Under the pieces are notes generated by a model. It was not told the origin of the DNA, ran no database searches, and saw only the letters and a program-made list of their open reading frames with translations. Shown here piece by piece: positions 1 through 7,077 of a DNA stretch of 64,000 nt. The stretch lies in the NCBI RefSeq assembly GCF_042747725.1, contig NZ_JBHZGO010000098.1, positions 1-64,000 on the forward strand. The letters are read 5' to 3'. This stretch comes from FACHB-T130 sp042747725. Its GTDB lineage: Bacteria > Cyanobacteriota > Cyanobacteriia > Cyanobacteriales > FACHB-T130. Both the position numbers and the translations under genes were made by a program. The first letter of the stretch is position 1. Every line of letters begins with the position of its first letter.

Positions 1-1
1 C

Positions 2-109
2 ATCCGCTTCGCCGGCGAGATCGCCCAGGGCGAATATTACAAGGCCCTGGCCACCGCGCGCGAGGTGATCGCGTTCGAGGATGCCGTCGCCGCCCCGCAG
101 GCGGCCTGA
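2..109 (+). CDS. C-terminal fragment of an unrecognised protein, GC-rich, foreign-looking
   Basis: An open frame enters from the left window edge and ends at a TGA at 107-109, giving 35 codons. It is rich in Ala, Glu and Val. Nearly every third base is G or C, unlike every other gene in the window, whose third positions are mixed. The composition drops sharply after about position 110. I do not recognise the family. The codon use suggests a high-GC bacterium, such as a proteobacterium or actinobacterium. It could be a mis-assembled or contaminant read end rather than part of this genome. That it is coding is plausible; its origin is inference. Confidence 0.4.
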   Translation: MRFAGEIAQGEYYKALATAREVIAFEDAVAAPQAA

Positions 110-121
110 GGATCCCAGGGT

Positions 122-133
122 GCAGACGTCTGC
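122..133. repeat. 12-bp perfect palindrome at the composition junction
   Basis: GCAGACGTCTGC reads identically on both strands and lies just after the GC-rich fragment, where composition begins to fall. It may be chance or a junction feature. Confidence 0.3.
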
Positions 134-173
134 CAATTCCGCCAGTTCCGCTTATCTTGATTTAGATCACCGA

Positions 174-201
174 TTTACCATTATGCAACAAATTCTATAA
201 T
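174..201 (+). promoter_or_regulatory. Candidate promoter upstream of murA
   Basis: A TATAAT box lies at 196-201, with a weak -35-like TTTACC 16 bp upstream. The -10 sits inside a small inverted repeat (ACAAATT / AATTTGT). It points toward murA, about 150 bases downstream. No transcript evidence is available from sequence. Confidence 0.3.
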
Positions 202-353
202 TTGTCAACTCCTTTGCTCCGGAAAAGTGAACCGATACAAGGTACAATGCTTCATCGAGTGACAATGAAGATAGATCGCTAATCTAGACATTTGAAATCT
301 TTCCTGTAGAATCAAAACCAAATTTAAAAAAATGCCACCCTATTCCGTGAAAT

Positions 354-1763
354 TTGGAGGATAGACCTATTAACCCCCCTCTCAGCCTGACCGATACCTA
401 CTCTCTGCCCGAAGAAGACAAGTCCGTCCTGCACATTTGGGGTAGAGCTTCCCTGCAAGGGCACGTCAAGATTAGCGGCGCAAAGAACGCGGCACTAGCA
501 ATCATGGCAGGAGCCTTGCTGTGTCCTCAAGATTGCCGAATCCGTAACGTTCCCTCGCTTGTCGATGTCAAGCGCATGGGTCAAATTCTGTCGTCCCTAG
601 ACGTGAAGCTGGAATGGAATGGCGACATTCTCGACATCAACGCTAGCCACATTGGACAATCAAAAGCGCCCTACGAGTTAGTTTCTCAGCTACGAGCCAG
701 TTTCTTTATCGTTGGCCCGATGCTGGCGCGACTGGGTGTAGCAAGAGTGCCACTACCTGGCGGTTGTGCTATCGGTGCCAGACCCGTCGATCTTCACGTC
801 CGAGGTTTGCGGGACATGGGGGCAGATGTACAAATCGATCATGGGATGGTAAATGCCTATGTGACTGGGGGCAATCGAAGGTTAAAGGGAGCAAAAATTT
901 ATCTGGACTATCCCAGTGTTGGTGCGACAGAGACACTGATGATGGCGGCAACCCTAGCCGAGGGAGAAACAACCCTAGAAAACGCCGCCCAAGAGCCAGA
1001 AGTCGTGGATCTGGCTAATTTTTGCAAAGCGATGGGAGCGCGGATTCGCGGTGCAGGCACCAATACAATTGTGATTTCTGGCGTCCCCAGCTTACATTCT
1101 GTGGACTACAGCATCATTCCCGACCGGATTGAGGCGGGGACATTGCTCGTTGCAGGGGCGATTACCCATTCAGAACTGAGTCTGTCCCCGATCGTTCCAG
1201 ACCATCTCACGGCTGTGATTGCCAAGCTGCGGGAAATTGGGGCGACGGTACTCGAAGAAGCGCCCAACCGCCTGCGGATTATCGGAGGGCAAACACACGG
1301 GGCAACAGATATTGAAACATTGCCCTATCCTGGTTTCCCCACAGATATGCAGGCGCAGTTTATGGCTTTGCTGACCCTCAGTGAAGGGGACAGCGTGATT
1401 AGCGAAACGGTGTTTGAAAACCGATTGCGTCATGTGGCAGAGTTGAATCGCATGGGTGCAGACATTCGCGTGAAAGGCAATCATGCAATCGTGCGGGGAG
1501 TGCCAATGTTATCGGGGGCACCTGTACTGGCTACTGATTTACGTGCTTCGGCGGCGCTAGTTCTGGCAGCGCTGGCGGCAGAGGGAAAAACGACAATTCA
1601 GGGATTGCAGCATCTAGATCGGGGTTACGAAAAGCTGGAGGATAAACTGCGGAAGCTGGGAGCTAAACTACAGCGGGTGCAGGATGATGACAGTTTGCCA
1701 GTTGAAGGTTTAAAGGTTGAAGATAACAACCTGCCAGTTGAAGGTTTGAAGGTTGAAAGTTGA
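354..1763 (+). CDS. murA: UDP-N-acetylglucosamine 1-carboxyvinyltransferase
   Basis: MurA adds enolpyruvate from PEP to UDP-GlcNAc, the first committed step of cytoplasmic peptidoglycan synthesis. The fosfomycin-target cysteine is C138 in the loop LPGGCAIGARPVDLH. The substrate-binding KN pair is K44-N45 in ISGAKNAA, and R114 lies in the LRAS motif. The protein fills the full two-domain EPSP-synthase-like fold. Length is 469 aa against about 420 for most MurA. The extra residues are a 25-residue N-terminal extension usual in cyanobacteria and a repetitive C-terminal tail (see findings). The listed start is a TTG, but GGAGG at 356-360 lies after it. An ATT at 369 has better spacing, so the true start is uncertain. 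A stop at 348 excludes a longer frame. Confidence 0.93.
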   Translation: MEDRPINPPLSLTDTYSLPEEDKSVLHIWGRASLQGHVKISGAKNAALAIMAGALLCPQDCRIRNVPSLVDVKRMGQILSSLDVKLEWNGDILDINASHIGQSKAPYELVSQLRASFFIVGPMLARLGVARVPLPGGCAIGARPVDLHVRGLRDMGADVQIDHGMVNAYVTGGNRRLKGAKIYLDYPSVGATETLMMAATLAEGETTLENAAQEPEVVDLANFCKAMGARIRGAGTNTIVISGVPSLHSVDYSIIPDRIEAGTLLVAGAITHSELSLSPIVPDHLTAVIAKLREIGATVLEEAPNRLRIIGGQTHGATDIETLPYPGFPTDMQAQFMALLTLSEGDSVISETVFENRLRHVAELNRMGADIRVKGNHAIVRGVPMLSGAPVLATDLRASAALVLAALAAEGKTTIQGLQHLDRGYEKLEDKLRKLGAKLQRVQDDDSLPVEGLKVEDNNLPVEGLKVES

Positions 1764-1764
1764 A
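1689..1764 (+). repeat. Tandem repeat forming the murA C-terminus
   Basis: Two near-identical copies of a unit containing TGCCAGTTGAAGGTTTGAA lie at the 3' end of murA and encode two LPVEGLKVE copies. Partial TTGAAGG units continue past the stop. It looks like a short tandem repeat that has invaded the end of the gene. Confidence 0.8.
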
Positions 1765-1790
1765 GGGAGGGTAAATAGGTAACAGGTAGA

Positions 1791-1848
1791 GTGATGAGTG
1801 ATGAGTGATGAGGTATTAACTCAAAACTCAAAACTCAAAACTCAAAAC
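1791..1848. repeat. Heptanucleotide short tandem repeats
   Basis: Three copies of GTGATGA (1791-1811) are followed by four copies of ACTCAAA (1819 on), between convergent murA and the epimerase gene. Such heptad arrays are common in filamentous cyanobacterial spacers. The ACTCAAA unit recurs at 50671-50750. Confidence 0.85.
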
Positions 1849-1869
1849 GATTACCTTTTTCCCAATTAT

Positions 1870-2793
1870 TTATTCCTTCACAATTTCCGTCAGCGCTGGT
1901 TTTAGGGTCGAATACTGATATTCAAAACTTTGGGACAGGGTGCGTTTTGGAAGAACTTGTTGCCCTTCCAAAACGACTTGGGCACCATCTCCCAAGAGAC
2001 CTTCTAAAACAAAGCCGGGAACTGGCAGCCAGGAGGGTCGATTTAAAACTTCCCCCAAAGTTTGAGCCAATTCGTTCATCCGGACTGGATTCGGAGCTGT
2101 ACCGTTTAGGGCACCTTCGATTTCTGGGTGGCTGAGTGCAAATAAGATCAGATTCACCAAATCGTCTCGGTGAATCCAGGAGAACCACTGACGCCCTGTA
2201 CCAATGGGGCCACCGGCAAACATTTTGAAGGGGGGAAGCATTTTGGCAAGTGCCCCTCCCATTCCTAGGACAATTCCAGTTCGCACAATTACCAGTCGCG
2301 TGCCGCTGTCTTTGACTTTTTGGGCTTCTGTTTCCCACTCTTTGCAGACAGTGCTGAGAAAATCGTTACCGGCTGAGCTGGTTTCATCAAAGGCAGCCGT
2401 TTCGCTGGTGCCGTAGTAGCCAATTGCAGAAGAATTAACCAAGACAGAGGGCTTGGGATTCGCTTGGTTAATCGCTTCTACAATTTTTTGCGTCCCTATC
2501 TTACGGCTATTTAGGATCGTCTGCTTTTGTTCTGGAGTCCAGCGCTTTTCCGCAATCGGTTCTCCCGCTAGATTCACCACAGCATCGCATCCAGCAATGG
2601 ACTGTTGCCAGGAGCCTGATTCAGTGGGGGTATAAGGAATGATTTCGAGATTGGGATAGGTGTTGGCAAGAAAGACTTGCTTCGCTTTAGCGGGGTTACG
2701 GCTGAAAACCAATATTTGATTTCCTTGAGCGTGTAGTCGTTCTACCAGCCGAGAGCCGACAAATCCAGTTGCTCCTGTAATGGCTACTTTCAT
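1870..2793 (-). CDS. TIGR01777-family NAD-dependent epimerase
   Basis: This 307-aa protein of the extended short-chain dehydrogenase class begins with the nucleotide-binding Rossmann motif GATGFVGSRL (residues 7-16). It contains the YYGTSETAAFDE stretch near residue 125 and ends with the DUF1731 segment (PVPGFVLEGLLGDGAQVVLEGQQVLPKR) typical of the SulA-like family, where length is about 300 aa. Its substrate is unknown. The start codon overlaps the stop of the upstream psb28 gene by four bases (ATGA), so the two are probably translationally coupled and co-transcribed. Nothing suggests damage. Confidence 0.88.
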   Translation of the reverse strand: MKVAITGATGFVGSRLVERLHAQGNQILVFSRNPAKAKQVFLANTYPNLEIIPYTPTESGSWQQSIAGCDAVVNLAGEPIAEKRWTPEQKQTILNSRKIGTQKIVEAINQANPKPSVLVNSSAIGYYGTSETAAFDETSSAGNDFLSTVCKEWETEAQKVKDSGTRLVIVRTGIVLGMGGALAKMLPPFKMFAGGPIGTGRQWFSWIHRDDLVNLILFALSHPEIEGALNGTAPNPVRMNELAQTLGEVLNRPSWLPVPGFVLEGLLGDGAQVVLEGQQVLPKRTLSQSFEYQYSTLKPALTEIVKE

Positions 2794-3191
2794 GCTTCTG
2801 TCGTTGCCTCGCTAGCGGGGGATTTTTTAGTGTCGTAAGCCATACCATTTACCTCAGCATAGCGATTCATAAACCGCATGAATCGCTCCCAGTGGTCTTC
2901 TCGCTGAATTTCAAATTCACAGTCCAGCCGCTGAAAGTTATCCCCTTCAGGCCCGCTGAAAACAAATTTTACAGAAGAAGGCTCAACGCTTATTTCACCT
3001 TCTTCATCCGTTAACCGCAGCGCATTAGAAAATTTATTTTTAAAGCTGTTGAATTTTTCTATGGCTTTCAGCTCTTTAAATGTCATCAATACACTACGGA
3101 CTCCAGAACTGCGATTCCGTCGTAGGCTGACGTTACTGATTTCTTCAGGAATTCCTTCAAAAAATTGAATTAAGGGTGTATTAGAAGTCAT
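2790..3191 (-). CDS. psb28: Photosystem II assembly protein Psb28 family
   Basis: A protein of 133 aa. Psb28 binds early photosystem II assembly intermediates (CP47 / RC47) on the cytosolic side of the thylakoid. The signature is the C-terminal HWERFMRFMNRYAEVNGMAY block, preceded by LTDEEGEISVEPSSVKF. The N-terminal QFFEGIPE and the longer middle section look more like the Psb28-2 paralogue than Psb28-1; that is my inference. I chose the ATG at 3191 over a TTG two codons upstream. It overlaps the epimerase by four bases. Why the pair is coupled is not evident. Confidence 0.85.
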   Translation of the reverse strand: MTSNTPLIQFFEGIPEEISNVSLRRNRSSGVRSVLMTFKELKAIEKFNSFKNKFSNALRLTDEEGEISVEPSSVKFVFSGPEGDNFQRLDCEFEIQREDHWERFMRFMNRYAEVNGMAYDTKKSPASEATTEA

Positions 3192-3503
3192 GCACAAAAT
3201 TAATGAAACTCATAAAGTAGTATACAAAAGTTAAACGCCTTCTGAGCGTTGACTCGGTGAGCTAGTGAGTTTAGGAGCGATCGCCTAAAATATTTTTAGC
3301 AAGTTGTAGGTGAAAGTGTACTAAGACTGACATCCAAAGTACGGAATTTCAAACCAACTTTTGCCTAACCAGATTTTGAGCAAGTAGCAATAAATTTATT
3401 AATTACATATGGTGGAGTGAGATTAAGCTGTATGAATCCCTGTCAGGGATTAAAATAAGCGGTTTTTCAAGCTATTTGCTCAATCATTGTCTTTCCTGTT
3501 TGT
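3192..3503. other. Intergenic spacer with a CRISPR-repeat-like palindrome
   Basis: This 312-base spacer lies between the psb28 start and the Uma2 stop. It contains one HIP1 site near 3280 and a 17-base palindrome at 3435-3451. No coding frame of note was seen. The promoter for psb28 and the epimerase should lie in its left part. Confidence 0.6.
3435..3451. repeat. Solitary CRISPR-repeat-like palindrome
   Basis: AATCCCTGTCAGGGATT has two perfect 8-base arms around one base, followed by AAAAT. It resembles the core of cyanobacterial type I/III CRISPR repeats (AATCCCT...AGGGATT), but there is a single copy with no second repeat nearby and no cas gene. Confidence 0.4.
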
Positions 3504-4073
3504 TTATCCTCCTAGTCTTAACCATCCAAACACATCCCCTACCGTTAACCGCAGTTCTGTTAACAAGTCTGGAACGGGTAGCACGTCGGCTGCTTCCTGC
3601 AACAATTCTGGTTGTTGTCCGGGAGGGTAGACTAGCACGGAGCGTTCCTCTGGATCGAGCAGCCAGCCTAATTTGCTACCGTGTTTGAGGCAGTGCAGGA
3701 TATTTCCGGTTACTTTAGTCTGGCTTGGTTCTGGAGAGAGAATTTCAATTGTCCAATCTGGAGCAGCCTGGAATACATTAGCAACATCCCCATTCTCATC
3801 AAGGGGGATTCTATCCCAAGCAAACACCGCCACATCTGGCACGATTGCTCGTCCGCCAAAGGTACACCGTAATTCCGGAAAGGCTAAGGCAATTCGCTTA
3901 GCTTCAACTACCTCGTTAATAGCAGTGACTAGCTTTCCTTGTAACTTACTGGGCTTCCCCTGCGGCATTGGTTTTTGGATAATTTTACCGTTGATGTATT
4001 CACTGGCTGGTTTAGTTTCTGGTAATTTCAGAAACTCCTCTAGAGTCAGTGTTTTAGTAGGTGTTTGTACCAT
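3504..4073 (-). CDS. Uma2 family (DUF820) putative endonuclease
   Basis: A 189-aa Uma2 protein, a family with a PD-(D/E)XK nuclease fold that is greatly expanded in cyanobacteria and of unproved function. The acidic metal-site residues are in VPDVAVF (about residue 78) and the downstream WTIEILSPEPSQTK strand (about residues 107-120). The N-terminal LTLEEFLKLPE and EYINGKII elements are typical of the family. Length is standard. It stands alone, with no partner gene. Neighbours are convergent or unrelated. Confidence 0.88.
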   Translation of the reverse strand: MVQTPTKTLTLEEFLKLPETKPASEYINGKIIQKPMPQGKPSKLQGKLVTAINEVVEAKRIALAFPELRCTFGGRAIVPDVAVFAWDRIPLDENGDVANVFQAAPDWTIEILSPEPSQTKVTGNILHCLKHGSKLGWLLDPEERSVLVYPPGQQPELLQEAADVLPVPDLLTELRLTVGDVFGWLRLGG

Positions 4074-4125
4074 AAGCGATCGCCTTCTACCTCTGCTATC
4101 ACCTTTGCGGTAATCGAAAATTTCT

Positions 4126-5487
4126 CTACTCGTACAGTTTCACTCCCCGAATTGACAAATCCAACAACTCTACGGGATGCATGATGGGAATTGCCTTTTC
4201 TTGAAGTTCTAAATGCTTGCTAATTTGGATCGTACAACCGGGATTCGCAGACGCAATTAATTCAGCACCTGTATTGAGAAGGTTCTCAACTTTTTGCTTA
4301 CCCAATTCTCCAGCAACTTCAGGTTGCAACATATTATAAACCCCAGCACTGCCACAACACAAAGCTGCATCAATAGGTTCCCGCAGTTGGACGCCTGGAA
4401 TTTGTCGTAATAATTGGCGCGGTTGCAAACTAATTTTTTGCCCATGCAATAAATGACAGGCATCTTGATAAACCAAAGTCAGTGGTTTATCAGAAAGCGG
4501 GGAAAGTTTCGCAGTTATTCCTGCTTCGTAAAGAAACTCTTGAGCGTCTTTCACTTGAGCGGCAAATTTTACGGCTTTCTCTTGATAATCAGGGTCATCT
4601 TGGAGGAGGTGTCCGTATTCTTTTAGAGTATGACCGCAACCCGCAGCATTGATGATGATGGCATCAACATTTGTACCTTCAAAACTATCAATCATTTGGC
4701 GAGCGATCGCTTTTGCTTGTTCTTCCTGTCCTTGGTGATGCGGCAATGCAGCACAACATCCCTGAGTCTTTGGAATCACGACTTCACAGCCATTGGCGGT
4801 TAATACCCGCACCGTTGCTTCATTTACCTTTGAAAAGAATAGACGTTGCACGCAGCCCAAAATAACGCCCACCCGATAGCGTTTCTCACCCTCAGCCGGA
4901 ATCAACTCTGGTAGGGTGTCTACAAAGCTACTGGGAGTAATTTCTGGCAGATTTGATTCCATCGCCGCCAAGCGAGGAGAAAGGCGCTGGAGTAATCCGG
5001 TCGAACGAACTAATTTTTGCCAGCCTAATTTCTGATAGACCATCAGAGGCACCAGCAAAACTCGCAGCCGATTGGGATAAGGAAATAGCGAAAAAATAAG
5101 TTTCCGATACAACTTGTCTGGCAAACTGCGCGAATAATTACGTTCAATTTGGGGGCGCATGGCAGTAATCAACTTGTCATACTGCACGCCAGAAGGACAG
5201 GTTGTGACACAGGCAAGACATCCCAAGCAAGAGTCAAAATGTTGCACTGTGGCAGTATTCAGAGGAATCTCACCTTTATTGATAGCATCCATGAGATAAA
5301 TTCTGCCTCTGGGAGAATCCATCTCTTTGCCAATCACCCGATAGCTGGGACAAGTAGAAAGACAAAAACCGCAGTGAACGCAGCTATCAATTAACTTGGG
5401 ATCTGGGGGATGATCGTTATCAAATCCGTTAATTTTAATCGGGTTTGAATCATCTAAATTTGTCAAAGAATTCTCTGATGTTTGCAT
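4126..5487 (-). CDS. glcF: Glycolate oxidase/dehydrogenase iron-sulfur subunit
   Basis: A protein of 453 aa. GlcF carries electrons from the flavin subunits during oxidation of glycolate to glyoxylate, a photorespiratory salvage step. Two 4Fe-4S ferredoxin-type motifs are seen: C36-C39-C42-C46 followed by P, and C87-C90-C93-C97 followed by P. Two CCG domains follow (CCAALPHHQ and CCGSAGVYN), as in heterodisulfide-reductase-like subunits. It follows glcE by 59 bases on the same strand, so the two are probably one transcript. A GlcD subunit gene is not in the window. Confidence 0.92.
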   Translation of the reverse strand: MQTSENSLTNLDDSNPIKINGFDNDHPPDPKLIDSCVHCGFCLSTCPSYRVIGKEMDSPRGRIYLMDAINKGEIPLNTATVQHFDSCLGCLACVTTCPSGVQYDKLITAMRPQIERNYSRSLPDKLYRKLIFSLFPYPNRLRVLLVPLMVYQKLGWQKLVRSTGLLQRLSPRLAAMESNLPEITPSSFVDTLPELIPAEGEKRYRVGVILGCVQRLFFSKVNEATVRVLTANGCEVVIPKTQGCCAALPHHQGQEEQAKAIARQMIDSFEGTNVDAIIINAAGCGHTLKEYGHLLQDDPDYQEKAVKFAAQVKDAQEFLYEAGITAKLSPLSDKPLTLVYQDACHLLHGQKISLQPRQLLRQIPGVQLREPIDAALCCGSAGVYNMLQPEVAGELGKQKVENLLNTGAELIASANPGCTIQISKHLELQEKAIPIMHPVELLDLSIRGVKLYE

Positions 5488-5546
5488 GGATGGGTGTAAT
5501 CTTCCCTACTTTTTAGGCGGTATTTTCGGCGATGAAAGCGCTTTGT

Positions 5547-6869
5547 TCACATTCCACCGACAAAACGATTTGGACTTAAAATATTTTCTGGATCAAATTG
5601 CGTTTTGATTTTCTGCATTAAATCCAGGGCATTGCCGGTATAACCCCAGACATCTAGTTGCTGCTTCAAGGAGATAGGCGCTTCCAGAATCGTCAGAAAC
5701 CCACCGTGAGATTCACAGAGCGATCGCATCTGTTGTAAAAACGCGATCGCTGTTTTCTCTCCAACATCACCATTGCACCGCAATAGCCCCAACCCACTCC
5801 CAGCATGAATCAGACACATCACCGATGGGACGTGGATTTGCAGATGAGTCAAAATGGTAGCGGCGGCAGTCGGTAATACTCCTATTTTGCAAGCGATCGC
5901 TGCCTCTGTGTGGGATGTCCACATTTGTTCTTGTAACTTCTGCCATAACTCAGCCTCATCGGCATCTGAATACAGGACACCCTGTAAACCCAGATGCTGC
6001 CCCACTTCCAACCATCGAGCGCCCTGTTCCTTCACACTCGGCGATATACTTTGAAAGCGAGCGATCGCCCCAATTCCCTCCCCTAACCCTAAACTAGCCA
6101 CGATCTGAGTTGATAGCAAGTCAACAGCCGTGGGCGTCAAGGCTGAAGCTAGCAAAGTTTTGGTTGCTGCGGCAATTCCTTCGGCTGTGCCAGTCAGCAC
6201 TACGGTTGCAGATGCCTCAGGCAGGGGATAAACCCGAAACGTAACTTGACTGACAATCCCTAGGGTTCCAAAAGAGCCGGTGAATAGCTTCATCATGTCG
6301 TAACCGGCAACATTTTTTACCACCCGACCCCCAGCTTTGGCAATTTGACCATCGGTGCGGACAAAAGAAAGACCCAGTAGCATATCCCGAACTCCGCCAT
6401 AGCGTTGTCGCAAGGAGCCGCCCCAAGCTGTCGCCACAATGCCGCCAATAGTGGCGTCTTTTGGATAAGCTGGATCTAGAGCAAGAAATTGACTTTGTTG
6501 CGCTAAAATCTTTTGCAGTTCGGCAAATTTCATGCCTGCTTCCACCGTAACGGTTAAGTCGCCAACCGCATGAGCGATTAAGCGATTGAGGCGTTCGGTA
6601 CTGACAACCAAATTGACCCCATCTACCAATCCGCCCCAATCCAGTTTGCTGGCGCTGCCACAGGGTAAGACGCCCCATCGTTGCTGGTAGGCACAAGCCA
6701 TAACCTGAGCGAGTTCTTCCTCCGTGTGGGGATAAACAATGCAATTAAGGGTGGTTCCCGGTGCAATTGCTTGAGATATTTGTGCTTTTCGGGTGCCTTC
6801 TATCTGTTCCCACTGAACAATGCCGGAGCTGGAGAGGAGACTTTCAAGTTTTTGGGCTACGCTATTCAT
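5547..6869 (-). CDS. glcE: Glycolate oxidase/dehydrogenase FAD-binding subunit GlcE
   Basis: A 440-aa flavoprotein of the FAD_binding_4 (VAO/PCMH) type. The FAD-binding core runs from VYPHTEEELAQVMACAY (about residue 45) through GGIVATAWGGSLRQRYGGVRDMLLG and AGGRVVKNVAGYDMMKLFTGSFGTLGIV (about residues 180-208). The C-terminus ends FDPENILSPNRFVGGM, typical for GlcD/GlcE proteins. It is slightly longer than E. coli GlcE. It probably works with GlcF, encoded just downstream, and an unlinked GlcD. Several HIP1 sites lie inside the gene. Confidence 0.9.
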   Translation of the reverse strand: MNSVAQKLESLLSSSGIVQWEQIEGTRKAQISQAIAPGTTLNCIVYPHTEEELAQVMACAYQQRWGVLPCGSASKLDWGGLVDGVNLVVSTERLNRLIAHAVGDLTVTVEAGMKFAELQKILAQQSQFLALDPAYPKDATIGGIVATAWGGSLRQRYGGVRDMLLGLSFVRTDGQIAKAGGRVVKNVAGYDMMKLFTGSFGTLGIVSQVTFRVYPLPEASATVVLTGTAEGIAAATKTLLASALTPTAVDLLSTQIVASLGLGEGIGAIARFQSISPSVKEQGARWLEVGQHLGLQGVLYSDADEAELWQKLQEQMWTSHTEAAIACKIGVLPTAAATILTHLQIHVPSVMCLIHAGSGLGLLRCNGDVGEKTAIAFLQQMRSLCESHGGFLTILEAPISLKQQLDVWGYTGNALDLMQKIKTQFDPENILSPNRFVGGM

Positions 6870-7077
6870 TGCTTAAAAAATCATCTGTGCGATCGCACTC
6901 AGGTGGACATGAACACTAGCAAAACATAAGCACGGCACGCAAGTAGCACTCAATTCTCGGCGTAACATCATTTAATTATTTAGTTACAAATTTATTTTTT
7001 TTCCATCTCAGGATAGATGTAACACTTCATACTGGTATTTAAGGGATCTATTTCTCTCTCTAGACAGGTTTAATTGA

